Shown one piece after another: positions 23,704-33,438 of a DNA stretch of 64,000 nucleotides. A program made the translations under genes and the position numbers. Each line of letters begins with the position of its first letter. Within the stretch, counting starts at the first letter, position 1. The stretch comes from Paracoccus sp. MA (GTDB lineage: Bacteria; Pseudomonadota; Alphaproteobacteria; Rhodobacterales; Rhodobacteraceae). The stretch is taken from assembly GCF_020990385.1 (NCBI RefSeq), contig NZ_CP087599.1:558001-622000 (forward strand), written 5' to 3'. Below the pieces are notes generated by a model. The model was not told where the DNA came from. It did not search any database and worked only from the letters and a program-made list of their open reading frames with translations.

Positions 23704-25368
23704 ATGCGCAACGGAGGTCAGCTTCTGGTTGAAAGCCTGGTCGCGCTTGGCGCGGAAAAGGGTTTCGGCGTTCCAGGGGAAAGCTATCTTGCGGTGCTGG
23801 ATGCGCTGCACGATACGCAAGGCAAGCTTGATTTCGTGCTGTGCCGGAACGAGGGCGGTGCGGCCTTCATGGCGGCGGCCTGGGGCAAGCTGACCGGCCA
23901 GCCGGGCCTGTGCTTCGTGACGCGCGGGCCGGGCGTCACCAATGCCTCGATCGGCGTGCATACCGCGATGCAGGATTCGGCGCCGATGATCCTGTTCGTG
24001 GGCCAGGTGGCGACCTCCATGAAGGGCCGCGAGGCGTTCCAGGAGATCGACTATCGCGCCGTTTTCGGCACGATTGCGAAATGGGCGGTCGAGATCGACG
24101 ATGTCGGGCGCATCCCCGAGATCCTCGCCCGCGCATGGACCACGGCGCTGACCGGCCGTCCCGGCCCGGTGGTGATCGCGCTGCCCGAGGACATGCTGAC
24201 CAGCCTGACCGACGCCGCGCCGCTGGCCGGTCCCGCGCGCATCACCGAGCCGGCCCCGACCGCCGAAGCCCTGGCCGAGGCGCTGGCGATGCTGGAAGGG
24301 GCGGCACGCCCCCTGATCCTGCTGGGCGGCTGCAACTGGACCGAAGCCGGGCAGAAAGCATTGCAGGCTTTCGCCGAGAAGAGCGACATCCCGGTCGTCG
24401 CCGCTTTCCGCTATCAGGACCAGTTCGACAATTTCTCGCCGGTCTATGCCGGCGAGGCGGGGGTCGGCATGCCTGCTCACGTGCGCAAGCTGATCCTTGA
24501 TGCCGATGTGATCCTGGCGATCAATGTCCGTTTCGGTGAGATGACGACGGATGGCTACACGCTGCTGAACGTGCCAGTCCCGGTCCAGAAACTGATCCAT
24601 GTTCATGCCTCGGATCGCGAGATCGGCAAGATCTATCAGCCGACGCTTGGCATTCAGGCGGGGCCGAATGCCTTCGCCGCCGCCCTGCGCCCGGTAAAGG
24701 GCAACTGGGCCGCGTGGCGCGCGAATGGTCGCAAGGCCTACGAGGACGGTTTCGAGGCGCCCGCCCAGCCCTCGCCCGTGGATATGGTCCTGGCTACCGC
24801 GCATCTGCGCGAGGTGCTGCCCGAGGATGCGATCCTGACCAATGGCGCGGGCAACTTCACCGTCTGGCCGAACAAGTTCTACAAGTTCGGGCCCAAGGCG
24901 CGGCTGCTGGCGCCGCAATCCGGGGCGATGGGCTACGGCGTTCCTGCGGCGGTCGCCGCCAAGGTCGCCTTCCCCGAGCGCACCGTGGTCTGCTTCGCCG
25001 GCGACGGCGATTTCCAGATGAACTGCCAGGAGCTTGGCACCGCCATGCAGGCCGGCGCGCAGCCGATCATCCTGGTGCTGAACAACGGCATCTACGGCAC
25101 CATCCGCGCCCATCAGGAGCGCAACTATCCCGGCCGCGTCTCGGGCACGACGATGGAGAATCCCGATTTCGTCATGCTGGCGCAGGCCTACGGCTACCAC
25201 GCCGAACGGGTCGGGGCGACCGAGGACTTCCCGGCGGCCTTTGCCCGTGCCCGCGCCTCGCGCAGCGGTGCGCTGCTGGAGCTGAACATTTCGCCCGAGG
25301 CGCTGACCCCGCGCCAAACCCTGTCACAGATGCGCGAAGCCGCGCTGAAAGCAAAGGAAACCGCATGA
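23704..25368 (+). CDS. Thiamine-diphosphate-dependent enzyme, acetolactate-synthase-like
   Basis: A 554-aa ThDP enzyme with the three-domain layout of the acetolactate synthase/2-oxoacid decarboxylase family: catalytic Glu in LCRNEGGAAFMA (about residue 50), central domain, and the ThDP/Mg motif GDGDFQMNCQE...NNGIYGT in the C-terminal third. It would cleave or join a C-C bond next to a carbonyl, most simply decarboxylating a 2-oxoacid to an aldehyde for the aldehyde dehydrogenase upstream. The start MRNGGQLL at 23704 is favoured because family sequence begins there; the reading upstream would cross operator site 2. It overlaps hyuA by ATGA. No acetolactate small subunit is present. Confidence 0.85.
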   Translation: MRNGGQLLVESLVALGAEKGFGVPGESYLAVLDALHDTQGKLDFVLCRNEGGAAFMAAAWGKLTGQPGLCFVTRGPGVTNASIGVHTAMQDSAPMILFVGQVATSMKGREAFQEIDYRAVFGTIAKWAVEIDDVGRIPEILARAWTTALTGRPGPVVIALPEDMLTSLTDAAPLAGPARITEPAPTAEALAEALAMLEGAARPLILLGGCNWTEAGQKALQAFAEKSDIPVVAAFRYQDQFDNFSPVYAGEAGVGMPAHVRKLILDADVILAINVRFGEMTTDGYTLLNVPVPVQKLIHVHASDREIGKIYQPTLGIQAGPNAFAAALRPVKGNWAAWRANGRKAYEDGFEAPAQPSPVDMVLATAHLREVLPEDAILTNGAGNFTVWPNKFYKFGPKARLLAPQSGAMGYGVPAAVAAKVAFPERTVVCFAGDGDFQMNCQELGTAMQAGAQPIILVLNNGIYGTIRAHQERNYPGRVSGTTMENPDFVMLAQAYGYHAERVGATEDFPAAFARARASRSGALLELNISPEALTPRQTLSQMREAALKAKETA

Positions 25369-27461
25369 GCGCCGCCCGTCAACAGATCCGGTTGGGTGCG
25401 GATATCGGCGGCACCTTCACCGACATCGCGCTGGATTGCCGCGGCACGATGTTTTCGACCAAGGTGCTGACGAATTACAGCGCGCCGGAACAGGCCATCC
25501 TGGACGGGATCGAGATCGTGACCCGCGACGCCGGCATCTCGCCCGCTGACCTGGACATCGTGATCCACGGCACCACGCTGGCGACCAATGCGCTGATCGA
25601 ACGGCGCGGCGTCCGCACGGCGCTTGTCACCACCGAGGGTTTCCGCGACGTGATCGAGATGCGGACCGAGAACCGCTTCGAGCAATACGACCTGAACCTG
25701 AAGCTGCCCACCCCGCTGATCCCGCGCGAGGACCGTTTCACGGTCAAGGGCCGGATCGGGGCGCAGGGGCAGGAGCTTCAGCCGCTGGACGAGGCCGCGC
25801 TGGAAGAGATTGCCGACAGGATCGCCGCCGAGGGCTTCGGCGCCGTCGCCATCGGCTTCATCCATTCCTACATGAATCCGGCGCATGAACGCCGCGCCCG
25901 CGAAATCATCGCGGCCAAGGTCAATGTGCCGATCTCGATCTCCGCCGAGGTCTCGCCGCAGATGCGCGAGTTCGAGCGGTTCAACACCGTCTGCGCCAAT
26001 GCCTATGTGCGGCCGCAGATGGCGGATTACCTGGCCCGGCTTCAGGTCCGGCTGAAGGAGATGGGGGCCGATTGCCCGGTCTTCATGATCCACTCCGGCG
26101 GTGGGCTGATCTCGGTCGAGACGGCGGCCGAATTTCCCGTGCGCCTGGTCGAATCCGGCCCGGCGGGCGGCGCGATCTTTGCCGCCGACGTGGCGCAGCG
26201 GTTCGGGCTGGAGACCGTGGTCAGCTACGACATGGGCGGCACCACTGCCAAGATCTGCCTGATCGAGGATTTCCAGCCCAAGACCGCCCGAACCTTCGAG
26301 GTCGCCCGCACCTATCGCTTCTGCAAGGGCTCGGGCATGCCGATCTCGATCCCGGTGATCGAGATGATCGAGATCGGGGCGGGGGGCGGCTCCATCGCTT
26401 GGGTCGATGCCATGGGCCGTATCCAGACCGGCCCGGAATCGGCGGCATCCGAACCCGGTCCTGCCTGCTATCAGCGCGGTGGCAAGCGCCCGGCGATCAC
26501 CGATGCCGACCTGGTTCTGGGCAAGCTCGATCCCGACAATTTCGCCGGCGGCGCGATCAGGCTGTCGGTGGCGAATGCCGAAGGCGCCATCGCGCGCGAC
26601 GTGGGCGACAGGCTGAACCTGCCCGCCGAGGCTGCCGCCTTCGGCATCGTCGAGGTGGTGGACGAGAACATGGCCAATGCCGCCCGCGTCCATGCGGTCG
26701 AGAACGGCAAGAACATCAGCGACAACATCATGATCGCCTTCGGCGGCGCCGCTCCGCTGCATGCCGCGCGGCTGTGCGAGAAGCTGGGGATCGACGAATG
26801 CCTGATCCCGCCGGGCGCGGGCGTGGGTTCGGCCATCGGCTTCCTGAAGGCACCGTTCGGTTATGAGGCGCTGGCCTCGAAGATCGTGCGCCTGTCCGAA
26901 TTCGATCCCGCGCAGGTCAATGCCTTGCTGGCCGATCTGAAGAGCACCGCCGAGGGCTTCGTCCGCGCCGGGACCGATGGCACGATCCAGCGCGAGATCA
27001 CCGCCTTCATGCGCTATGTCGGCCAGGGCTGGGAAATCCCGGTCGCGCTGCCCGACCGCGATTTCGCCGCCGGGGATGTCGAAAGCCTGCGCGACAGCTT
27101 CCGCGAGAACTACGCCCGCTTCTTCGGTCGCGCCATCGACGGGCTGGACGGGCTGGAGATCGAGATCGTCACCTTCTCGGTCAAGGCGCAGGACGAACGC
27201 CGCGCGCCCGAGCGGGTGGCGATCACCCGCGGCGAGGGCCGGCCGGAGACGCCGGTTACCCGAGCGGTCTTCGACCCGGCGCAGGGCGAAATGCTGACCA
27301 CCGCCATCGTCGAGCGCCAAAGCCTGACCCCCGGCGCCCGCGTCAGCGGCCCGGCCGTCATCGTCGAACGCGAGACCTCGACCGTCGTCACCTCGCCCTT
27401 CGATGTGGTGATGCAGGCCGACGGCACTCTTCTTCTGACCCGCAAGGAGATCGCGGCATGA
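25365..27461 (+). CDS. hyuA: Hydantoinase/oxoprolinase subunit A
   Basis: A 698-aa protein of the HyuA/5-oxoprolinase A family: an N-terminal actin-like ATP fold (RLGADIGGTFTDIAL), HGTTLATNALIERRG, GGGLISVETAAEFPVRLVESGPAGG, and SYDMGGTTAKI. It uses ATP to open a lactam or cyclic imide with its HyuB partner: 5-oxoproline, N-methylhydantoin, or acetone carboxylation-type substrates in distant members. The ATG overlaps the ThDP gene stop (ATGA), and its stop overlaps hyuB in the same way. Being intact and paired with hyuB inside an amino-acid-uptake block, it argues for a cyclic amide intermediate. Confidence 0.9.
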   Translation: MSAARQQIRLGADIGGTFTDIALDCRGTMFSTKVLTNYSAPEQAILDGIEIVTRDAGISPADLDIVIHGTTLATNALIERRGVRTALVTTEGFRDVIEMRTENRFEQYDLNLKLPTPLIPREDRFTVKGRIGAQGQELQPLDEAALEEIADRIAAEGFGAVAIGFIHSYMNPAHERRAREIIAAKVNVPISISAEVSPQMREFERFNTVCANAYVRPQMADYLARLQVRLKEMGADCPVFMIHSGGGLISVETAAEFPVRLVESGPAGGAIFAADVAQRFGLETVVSYDMGGTTAKICLIEDFQPKTARTFEVARTYRFCKGSGMPISIPVIEMIEIGAGGGSIAWVDAMGRIQTGPESAASEPGPACYQRGGKRPAITDADLVLGKLDPDNFAGGAIRLSVANAEGAIARDVGDRLNLPAEAAAFGIVEVVDENMANAARVHAVENGKNISDNIMIAFGGAAPLHAARLCEKLGIDECLIPPGAGVGSAIGFLKAPFGYEALASKIVRLSEFDPAQVNALLADLKSTAEGFVRAGTDGTIQREITAFMRYVGQGWEIPVALPDRDFAAGDVESLRDSFRENYARFFGRAIDGLDGLEIEIVTFSVKAQDERRAPERVAITRGEGRPETPVTRAVFDPAQGEMLTTAIVERQSLTPGARVSGPAVIVERETSTVVTSPFDVVMQADGTLLLTRKEIAA

Positions 27462-29092
27462 ACGCCAGAACCCAGGATGCGACCCGGGAAATCCGCATGC
27501 AGGTCATGTGGAACCGGCTGATCTCGGTGGTCGAGGAACAGGCGATGACGCTGCTGCGCACCGCCTTCTCGACCTCGGTGCGCGAGGCGGGCGACCTTTC
27601 GGCCGGCGTTTTCGACCCGCAGGGCCGGATGCTGGCGCAGGCCGTCACCGGAACGCCGGGCCATGTGAACACCATGGCCGAGGCCGTGCTGCATTTCATC
27701 GCCGAAATCGGGCGCGACGACATGTTCCCCGGTGACACCTATGTCACCAACGACCCCTGGAAGGGCACCGGGCACCTGCACGACATCACCATGGTCTCGC
27801 CGTCGTTCAGGGGTGATGAACTGGTCGGTTTCTTCGCCTGCACGGCCCATGTCGTCGATGTCGGCGGGCGTGGCTTCGGCGCGGACGGCAAGTCGGTCTA
27901 TGAGGAAGGCATCCAGATCCCGATCATGAAATTCGCCGAACGCGGCGAGGTGAACCGGGATCTGATCCGCATCCTGCGCACCAATGTCCGCGAGCCGAAC
28001 CAGGTGGTGGGCGATTTCTTCTCGCTGGCGGCGTGCAACGATGTCGGCCACCGTCGGCTGATCGCGATGATGGAAGAGATCGGGCTGGAGAATCTCGACA
28101 ACCTGGGCGAGTTCATCTTTTCCCGCACCCGCGCCGCCACGCTGGAACGCATTCGCGCGCTTCCCAGGGGAAGCTGGTCGAACGAGCTCTGGACCGATGG
28201 CTATGATGAGCCGGTCAAACTGGCCGCGACCGTGAGTTTCGGCGAGGATGTGGTGCATATCGACTTCACCGGCACCGACGGGCAGAGCCGCTGGGGCATC
28301 AACGTGCCCCTGATCTATACCAAGGCCTATGCCTGCTATGCGCTGAAATGCGTGGTGGCACCGGATATTCCGAACAACTGGGCCTCGCTGGAGCTGTTCA
28401 CGGTCTCTTCGCCGGTCAATATCCTGAACGCCGAGCGTCCGGCTCCGGTCAGCCTGCGCCACGTGAACGGCCATATGGTGCCCGATCTGGTGCTGGGTGC
28501 GGTCGCCAAGGCCATGCCTGGCCAGATCCTGGCCGAGGGCGCCGCGGCCTTGTGGAATATCCACATCTCCGCCCGCCCGGTCGCCGGGCAGGAAGGGCGC
28601 CGCGCGGAAATCCTGATGTTCAACTCGGGCGGCATGGGCGCGCGGCCGGGACTGGACGGGCTTTCGGCGACGGCCTTTCCCTCGGGCGTGATGACCATGC
28701 CGATCGAGGCGACCGAGCAGACCGGCCCGATCACCGTCTGGCGCAAGGAATTGCGCCCGGATTCAGGAGGGGACGGCGAGTATCGCGGCGGGTTGGGGCA
28801 GATCATCGAGATCGAAGCCGCGCACGGCCATGAGTTCGACTTTTCGGCCATGTTCGACCGGGTGGGCCATGCGGCCAGGGGTCGTGACGGCGGAAAGGAC
28901 GGCGCGCCGGGCAGGGTTGCGCTGGATGACGGCACGGAATTGAGGCCCAAGGGCTGGCAGCATGTGCCGGCCGGGCGCCGGCTGGTCCTGCAACTGCCCG
29001 GCGGCGGCGGTTTCGGCGACCCGGCCCGGCGCGGTGCCGATGCGCGGGCCGAGGATGCCTTCAAGGGCTATGTGACGGAGAAGGGCAAATGA
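27458..29092 (+). CDS. hyuB: Hydantoinase/oxoprolinase subunit B
   Basis: A 544-aa HyuB-family protein: EEQAMTLLRTAFSTSVREAGDLSAGVF (N-terminal family block in two parts), NDPWKGTGHLHDITMV, ELWTDGY, and a Gly-rich end (LQLPGGGGFGDPARR). It forms the ATP-dependent amidohydrolase with HyuA. ATGA overlaps exist at both ends, so it is translationally coupled to hyuA and to the aminotransferase. Family members range over N-methylhydantoin, 5-oxoproline and caprolactam, and sequence alone does not decide between them. Confidence 0.9.
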   Translation: MNARTQDATREIRMQVMWNRLISVVEEQAMTLLRTAFSTSVREAGDLSAGVFDPQGRMLAQAVTGTPGHVNTMAEAVLHFIAEIGRDDMFPGDTYVTNDPWKGTGHLHDITMVSPSFRGDELVGFFACTAHVVDVGGRGFGADGKSVYEEGIQIPIMKFAERGEVNRDLIRILRTNVREPNQVVGDFFSLAACNDVGHRRLIAMMEEIGLENLDNLGEFIFSRTRAATLERIRALPRGSWSNELWTDGYDEPVKLAATVSFGEDVVHIDFTGTDGQSRWGINVPLIYTKAYACYALKCVVAPDIPNNWASLELFTVSSPVNILNAERPAPVSLRHVNGHMVPDLVLGAVAKAMPGQILAEGAAALWNIHISARPVAGQEGRRAEILMFNSGGMGARPGLDGLSATAFPSGVMTMPIEATEQTGPITVWRKELRPDSGGDGEYRGGLGQIIEIEAAHGHEFDFSAMFDRVGHAARGRDGGKDGAPGRVALDDGTELRPKGWQHVPAGRRLVLQLPGGGGFGDPARRGADARAEDAFKGYVTEKGK

Positions 29093-30309
29093 GCTATGTG
29101 GCAGACCGCCTTGCGGCGGTGAAACCCTCGGCCTCGATGGCCGCCTCGCAGGCGGCCAAGGCGCTGCGGGCGACCGGGGTCGATGTGATCGACCTGGGCT
29201 TGGGAGAGCCGGACTTTCCGACACCCGCCCATGTCGCGCAAGCCGCGCACAAGGCGGCGCTGGCGGGCGAGACGCTTTATACCGCCTCGGCCGGCACGCC
29301 TGCGCTGCGCAAGGCCGTGGCCGAGAAGTTCCGGCGCGAGAACGGGCTGGATTACGGTCCCGACGACATCGTGGTGGCGAATGGCGCCAAGCAGATCATC
29401 TTCAACGCGCTGATGGCGACGCTGAACGACGGCGACGAGGCGATCCTGCCCGCGCCCTATTTCGTCAGCTATCCCGAGATGGTGAAGCTGCTGGGCGGCG
29501 TCCCGGTGATTGCCGAATGCCCGGCAGAGACCGGCTTTCGCCTGACGCCGGAGGTGCTGGAGGCTGCCATCACGCCGCGCACGAAATGGCTGTTCCTGAA
29601 CATGCCCGGCAATCCCTCGGGCGCGGTCTATTCGCGGGACGAGTTGCGTGCGCTCGGCGCGGTGCTGGCGAAGCATCCGCAGGTGCTGATCCTCTCGGAC
29701 GAGATCTATGAGCACATCATTTTCGACGGGCGCGCATTCGTCAGCTTCGGCGCGGCCTGCCCGGAACTGAAGGACCGCAGCCTGATCGTGAACGGCGTCG
29801 CGAAAGCCTATGCCATGACCGGGTGGCGCGTCGGCTATGCCGCCGGTCCCGCGCCGCTGATCAGGGCGATGAACACGGTGCAGAGCCAGAGCGTCACCTC
29901 GGTCGCCGCGCCCATGCAGGCCGCGGCGCTGGCGGCGCTCACCGGCCCGCAGGATTGCATCGCCCGGTTCCGCGAGGCTTTCCAGCGCCGCCGCGACCTG
30001 GTGGTGGCGGGGATCGCGAAAATCGACGGGTTGACCCTTCCGGCCCCCGAAGGCGCGTTCTATGCCTATATCGGCTGTGCGGACCTGATCGGTCGTCGCA
30101 CGCCCAAGGGGGAGGTGCTGGCCGATGACGTGGCCGTGTCGAATTATCTGCTGGCCGAGGGTCATGTCAGCTCGGTGCCCGGCTCGGCCTATGGGCTGGC
30201 GCCCTTCTTCCGCATCTCGACCGCGACCAGCGACGAGATCCTAACCGAGGCCATAGCACGGATCGCCCGTGCCGTGGCGGCGCTTGAACCAGCCGAGGTA
30301 ACCGCATGA
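29089..30309 (+). CDS. PLP-dependent aminotransferase, class I/II
   Basis: A 406-aa fold-type-I aminotransferase with the class signatures GLGEPDFPTP, NMPGNPSGAVYS (Asn binding the PLP ring), SDEIYEHIIFDG (Asp to the pyridine N) and the PLP-lysine motif NGVAKAYAMTGWRVGY. The order resembles AspC-type alpha-aminotransferases of bacteria. It would convert an amino acid to its 2-oxoacid, which the ThDP enzyme could decarboxylate. ATGA overlaps link it to hyuB and to the next gene. Substrate unknown. Confidence 0.9.
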   Translation: MSYVADRLAAVKPSASMAASQAAKALRATGVDVIDLGLGEPDFPTPAHVAQAAHKAALAGETLYTASAGTPALRKAVAEKFRRENGLDYGPDDIVVANGAKQIIFNALMATLNDGDEAILPAPYFVSYPEMVKLLGGVPVIAECPAETGFRLTPEVLEAAITPRTKWLFLNMPGNPSGAVYSRDELRALGAVLAKHPQVLILSDEIYEHIIFDGRAFVSFGAACPELKDRSLIVNGVAKAYAMTGWRVGYAAGPAPLIRAMNTVQSQSVTSVAAPMQAAALAALTGPQDCIARFREAFQRRRDLVVAGIAKIDGLTLPAPEGAFYAYIGCADLIGRRTPKGEVLADDVAVSNYLLAEGHVSSVPGSAYGLAPFFRISTATSDEILTEAIARIARAVAALEPAEVTA

Positions 30310-31127
30310 CTGCCCCACGTTTCGACACCATCCTGATCACCGGGGCCGCCGGCCGTCTGGGCAGCGAATTGCGTCGCGGCCTCGCGCCGCTGGCACGCAG
30401 GTTGCGCCTTGCGGACGTGGCGGAGATCAAGGACATCCAGCCCAACGAAGAGGTTGCCGTTTTCGACCTGGCCGACGAGGCCGCGGTGCTGAAGGCGACC
30501 GAGGGCGTCGATGCCATCGTCCATTTCGGCGGCGCGCCGCTGGAGCGCCCCTGGGACGAGATCCTGAATTCCAATATCCGCGGCAGCTACCACATCTATG
30601 AAGGTGCGCGGAAGAATGGCGTCAAAAGAGTGATCTATGCCTCGTCGGTGCATGCCATCGGCTATTACCGGCTGGAGGACCATATCGACGCCAATGCCCG
30701 CCAGCGGCCGGACAGCCTTTACGGGCTGTCGAAATGCTTCGTCGAGAATCTGGGCCAGCTCTATTGGGACAAGTTCGGTATCGAGAGCGTTGCCCTGCGC
30801 ATTTTCTCGTCCTTCCCCGAGCCGGCCGACCGGCGGATGCTGTGGTCCTGGCTTTCCTTCGACGACTGCGTGCGGCTGGTCACGGCCAGCCTGACCGCGC
30901 CGCGCGTCGGCTGCACCATCGCCTTCGGCATCTCGGACAATGCGGTGAAGCCGGTGGACAACCGGCTGGCCGGGCATCTGGGCTATCATCCCCAGGACAA
31001 TACCGAAGGCTTCCGGGCCGCCATGGAAGCCAAAACCGACCCCGCCGATCCCCATGCCCCCGCCGTGCAATGCCTTGGCGGCTGGTTCGTGGACCTGGGC
31101 CACCCCGACGACGAGGCAGCGCAATGA
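30306..31127 (+). CDS. NAD-dependent epimerase/dehydratase family, uronate-dehydrogenase-like
   Basis: A 273-aa extended-SDR-type protein: Rossmann motif ITGAAGRLGSELRR (about 12-25), an FGGAPLERPWDEI loop, Ser in YASSVHAIGYY, and the catalytic YGLSK with Tyr and Lys (about residues 140-144). Length and motifs match the NAD-dependent uronate dehydrogenase group, which oxidises the C1 hemiacetal of hexuronates to lactones. It overlaps its neighbours by ATGA on both sides. In this setting it may oxidise a cyclic hemiaminal or sugar-derived intermediate; that is inference. Confidence 0.82.
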   Translation: MTAPRFDTILITGAAGRLGSELRRGLAPLARRLRLADVAEIKDIQPNEEVAVFDLADEAAVLKATEGVDAIVHFGGAPLERPWDEILNSNIRGSYHIYEGARKNGVKRVIYASSVHAIGYYRLEDHIDANARQRPDSLYGLSKCFVENLGQLYWDKFGIESVALRIFSSFPEPADRRMLWSWLSFDDCVRLVTASLTAPRVGCTIAFGISDNAVKPVDNRLAGHLGYHPQDNTEGFRAAMEAKTDPADPHAPAVQCLGGWFVDLGHPDDEAAQ

Positions 31128-32332
31128 AGGACAGCTATGACGTGGTCATCGTCGGCGGCGCCGTCATCGGCTCGGCGGTGGCCTATTTCCTGACCGCGAA
31201 CCCGGATTTCAAGGGCTCGGTCCTGGTGGTCGAGCGCGACCCCACCTATCTGAAGGCCGCGACCTCGCTGTCGTCCTCGTCGATCCGGGTGCAGTTCTCC
31301 AACCCGGTGAACGTGAAGATCAGCCAGTTCGGCAGCGCGTTCATCCGCGACTTCGCCGAGACGATGCAGGTGGCGGGCGAGCCGAAGCCCGACCTGAACT
31401 TCCATCCCGGCGGCTATCTGTTCCTGGCCAATACCGAGGACCAGGCGCGCACCCTGCGCGAGAACCACGAGGTCCAGCGGGCCTGCGGCGCCGATGTGGT
31501 GCTGTGGGGGCAGGAAGATCTGGCCCGCGCCTTCCCGCATCTGAATGTCGACGACATCCTGCTGGCCTCTTATGGGCAATCGGGCGAAGGCTGGTTCAAC
31601 AACACCGGCCTGATGTATGGCTTCAAGGCCAAGGCCCGCGAGCAGGGTGCGGAATATGTCACCGACGAGGTGGTGGCGATCGGCCGCGAAGGCAACCGCG
31701 TCACCTCGGTCACGCTGAAATCCGGCGCGGTGATCCATGCGGGAACGGTCGTGAATGCCTCGGGTCCGCGTGCGGCGCTGACGGCGCGGATGGCCGGCCT
31801 TGACGTGCCGGTCGAGCCGCGAAAACGCACCCTGTTCGTCTTCGATTGTGCGAAGACCCCCGAGGGCACGGCCCAGGTGAACGCAGGCCGCCTGCCGCTG
31901 ATGATCGACCCCTCGGGTGTCTTCTGTCGCCCCGAGGGCCGGTTCTTCCTGACCGGCTGTGCGCCGGTCGAGGATCCGGCGGTGGACTGGGACGACTTCG
32001 AGCCGCGCTACGAGGAATTCGAAGAGATCATCTGGCCGACGCTCGCCGAACGCTCGCAAGCCTTCGAGGCGATCAAGGTGGTGAACCAATGGGCGGGTCA
32101 CTATGATTTCAACACCCTGGACCACAACCTGATCGTCGGACCGCACCCGGAAGTGACGAATTTCATTTACGCCAACGGCTATTCCGGGCATGGCTTGCAG
32201 CAGGGGCCCGCAGCGGGTCGCGGCGTGTCCGAGCTGATCGTCCACGGTGGCTTCCGCACGCTCGACCTGTCCGAAGTCGGCTATGAGCGCATCGTCGAAA
32301 ACCGGCCCTTCCTGGAAAAGGCGGTCATCTGA
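31124..32332 (+). CDS. FAD-dependent oxidoreductase, D-amino-acid/sarcosine oxidase (DAO) family
   Basis: A 402-aa flavoprotein with an N-terminal dinucleotide fold (DVVIVGGAVIGSAVAYFL, residues 5-22), a LSSSSIRVQFS substrate-side loop and the C-terminal FAD-binding stretch NFIYANGYSGHGLQQGPAAG. The DAO fold oxidises primary or secondary amines, including glycine, sarcosine and fructosyl-amino acids, releasing an aldehyde or oxoacid. It ends the six-gene run of ATGA-linked genes after operator site 2. It is intact. Confidence 0.88.
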   Translation: MKDSYDVVIVGGAVIGSAVAYFLTANPDFKGSVLVVERDPTYLKAATSLSSSSIRVQFSNPVNVKISQFGSAFIRDFAETMQVAGEPKPDLNFHPGGYLFLANTEDQARTLRENHEVQRACGADVVLWGQEDLARAFPHLNVDDILLASYGQSGEGWFNNTGLMYGFKAKAREQGAEYVTDEVVAIGREGNRVTSVTLKSGAVIHAGTVVNASGPRAALTARMAGLDVPVEPRKRTLFVFDCAKTPEGTAQVNAGRLPLMIDPSGVFCRPEGRFFLTGCAPVEDPAVDWDDFEPRYEEFEEIIWPTLAERSQAFEAIKVVNQWAGHYDFNTLDHNLIVGPHPEVTNFIYANGYSGHGLQQGPAAGRGVSELIVHGGFRTLDLSEVGYERIVENRPFLEKAVI

Positions 32333-32397
32333 TCGCCGGAAAAAGGCGAAGGAACCATGCGTTTGAAACGCTGGATTGACGGAAGTTCGGGGCGGCC

Positions 32398-33312
32398 ATG
32401 AGCGACCGCCCCTTTCGCCTGCCGCCGTTGAACGCGTTGCGCGTCTTTCACACCGTCGTGCGGCATTGCAGTTTCCGGGCCGCCGCCGACGAATTGCTGG
32501 TGACGCCCCAGGCCGTCAGCCAGCAGATCAAGCTGCTGGAGGAAACCCTGGGGCTTGAGCTGTTCGAGCGCAAGGGCCGCGTCATCGAGCCGAACGAGCA
32601 GGCGATCCTGCTGGCGCATTACATCCAGTCCGCCTTCGAGGAGATGGAGGAGGGCGTGCGCCGCGTCACCAAGGTCGGACGGCGGACCCGGATCAATGTG
32701 AATGCCAGCCCCTATTTCGCGACACGCTACCTGCTCGACCGGCTTGCGAGGTTCCGGGAAACCATGCCGGATGCCGATCTGCGCCTGACGACGATGGTCG
32801 ATCTTCCCGATTTCGTGGCGGATGATGTGGATGTGGCCATCCAGTGGGGCTATGGCACATGGAAGCCCTATGAGGCGAGCCTGCTTCTCTATGATTACAA
32901 GGAAATCTGCTGCACGCCTGAAATCGCCCGCAAGATCGGGGATCCCGATGATCTGAGAGGCCTGACGCTGCTGCATTCGGTTCTGTCGGATCGGCTTTGG
33001 CCCGATGTGCTGGCCCATCTGGGCGTGAAAGCGGAGGTTTCAGGGGCTGCGATCCGCTTTCAGGATGCCGCGACGATGCGGCGCGCGACGGTGGCGGGGC
33101 TTGGCGTCGGCCTGATTTCGACCATCGATGCGGAAGAAGACCTGAAACTGGGCAAGCTTGTCGCCCCCTTCGGGCGGGGGATCATGCAGGACATGCCGCG
33201 CGAGCACGTGCCCGGCTTCTATCTGGTCCTGCCCAAGGCGCATCGCCGGGTCAGCGCCATCGCGGCATTCTGCAAATGGATCGCGGAAGAGGACTGGACC
33301 CAGCCCCAGTGA
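32398..33312 (+). CDS. LysR-family transcriptional regulator (GcvA-like)
   Basis: A 304-aa LTTR: winged-helix HTH at residues 8-67 (LNALRVFHTVVRHCSFRAAA, AVSQQIKLLEETLG, LFERKGR) and a C-terminal effector-binding domain. The LPPLNALRVF start is typical of the GcvA/TrpI-like branch. It is transcribed in the same direction as the block, 65 bp after the FAD oxidase and 42 bp before operator site 3. Three copies of a 33-bp motif stand before the neighbouring units, making this the best candidate regulator of all of them. I see no copy in the 65 bp immediately before its own start. Confidence 0.9.
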   Translation: MSDRPFRLPPLNALRVFHTVVRHCSFRAAADELLVTPQAVSQQIKLLEETLGLELFERKGRVIEPNEQAILLAHYIQSAFEEMEEGVRRVTKVGRRTRINVNASPYFATRYLLDRLARFRETMPDADLRLTTMVDLPDFVADDVDVAIQWGYGTWKPYEASLLLYDYKEICCTPEIARKIGDPDDLRGLTLLHSVLSDRLWPDVLAHLGVKAEVSGAAIRFQDAATMRRATVAGLGVGLISTIDAEEDLKLGKLVAPFGRGIMQDMPREHVPGFYLVLPKAHRRVSAIAAFCKWIAEEDWTQPQ

Positions 33313-33354
33313 CCGGAGAGGGCGCGATACGCCGCCCCTCGCGCCGGTGAAAGG

Positions 33355-33387
33355 CAAGAAAAACTTGTCGATCCAGCACTTTTCTTG
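33355..33387. promoter_or_regulatory. Operator site 3 of the catabolic block
   Basis: CAAG 33355-33358, AAAAA, CTTGTCGAT 33364-33372, N11, CTTG 33384-33387, with spacing identical to sites 1 and 2. It begins 42 bp after the lysR stop and ends 51 bp before the first SDR gene, so it should control the SDR pair and possibly the aap-type importer beyond. Confidence 0.75.
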
Positions 33388-33438
33388 ATTTGGTTGCGCC
33401 CCCCGATGCTGCACGCTTCTGCTTGAAAGGATGCAGGC

